Positions 63,783 through 64,000 of a stretch of DNA of 64,000 nt are shown one piece after another. The position numbers and the translations under genes are program-made. The stretch comes from Saxidomus purpurata (Eukaryota > Mollusca > Bivalvia > Venerida > Veneridae), in assembly GCA_022818135.1 (NCBI GenBank), contig JAFMSR010000019.1, forward strand, positions 30,741,679 through 30,805,678, given 5' to 3'. The notes beneath the pieces are model-generated. The model did no database searches and was not told where the DNA came from. It was given only the letters and a program-made list of their open reading frames with translations. Each line of letters opens with the position of its first letter. Within the stretch, counting starts at the first letter, position 1.

Positions 63783-64000
63783 ACAATAACGTTGTCTTGG
63801 AATGTATTCAAATGTAAAAGAAATTATGACAAAAGACAATTGTAAAAACAACTTTGAAAAAAAGGTAAACATACATGTATTTCACTACTAACGACGACAG
63901 TGTTTGCTTTTAAAATATTATGTTAAACTCAAGTAAGCATTGGCACTGTCCCAAAAGTCATTACATTATATAATATTTCATTGTATGCCAAGATATGTTG

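Larger units (their letters stand above)
60180..64000. repeat. Tandem segmental-duplication unit U5 (carries C1q pseudogene 5), partial
   Basis: Segment 60188-60480 matches 42755-43045 in U4 (CAAATTCAATAACTGATCTTAT, ACAAGTGACTTTATATCC). After an insertion at 60481-60905, the unit resumes at TTGACTATGAAATTAATAATG and runs to the window end, matching U3 and U1 downstream of the gene. The unit continues past the window. Confidence 0.75.

Overview
This window is AT-rich animal nuclear DNA, almost certainly from a bivalve mollusc. The genes are short, spliced and encode secreted C1q-domain proteins, a family greatly expanded in bivalves. The repeats also fit: pearl/Helentron-like non-autonomous elements with ~150-180 bp internal tandem repeats, AGATATCT-type palindromic repeats, tRNA-derived SINE-like pieces, a Penelope-like reverse transcriptase element and a DIRS-type tyrosine-recombinase retrotransposon remnant. 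I cannot name the species from sequence alone.

The backbone is a head-to-tail array of five C1q-domain loci, all on the minus strand, one every ~13.4-14.9 kb. Each has two coding exons. Exon 1 encodes a signal peptide and a coiled coil. A phase-1 GT-AG intron of 1.1-1.6 kb follows, then exon 2 encodes the C1q domain. Gene spans are 4475-6599, 18141-19970, 31668-33961, 47064-48844 and 61609-63632. Each start codon has a conserved TATA box about 50 bp upstream and CCAAT boxes further out. Four loci are intact (220-224 codons). The fifth has a stop at codon 60 of exon 1.

The intergenic DNA is duplicated with the genes. Copies of the unit lie at about 1-9760 (U1), 12480-25290 (U2), 25300-38990 (U3), 39000-49660 plus a displaced tail at 53220-54560 (U4), and 60180 to the window end (U5). 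Genes 1 and 3 share one form (A) and genes 2 and 4 another (B), in exon length, residues and flanking DNA. This points to an older two-gene A-B repeat. Gene 5 has a B-type exon 1 and an A-type exon 2, with a switch point inside its intron.

Insertions account for most length differences between units. In U1/U2 an RT retroelement lies in a 45-bp minisatellite (7659-9496), a dead DIRS-type element follows (10830-12345), and a second, oppositely oriented RT copy lies at 12655-14104. In U3 a pearl/Helentron-like element sits in the intron of gene 3. In U4 there are several insertions at 43545-46335 and a large accessory block at 49670-53220. The stretch 54560-60180 is not part of the duplicated unit. 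It holds diverged repeats and a 62-bp stub of the same RT element.

The predicted products would be secreted lectin-like recognition molecules that assemble through the C1q heads and N-terminal coiled coils. I see no other convincing protein-coding gene. Open frames outside the genes and transposons are short, poorly conserved or low-complexity.
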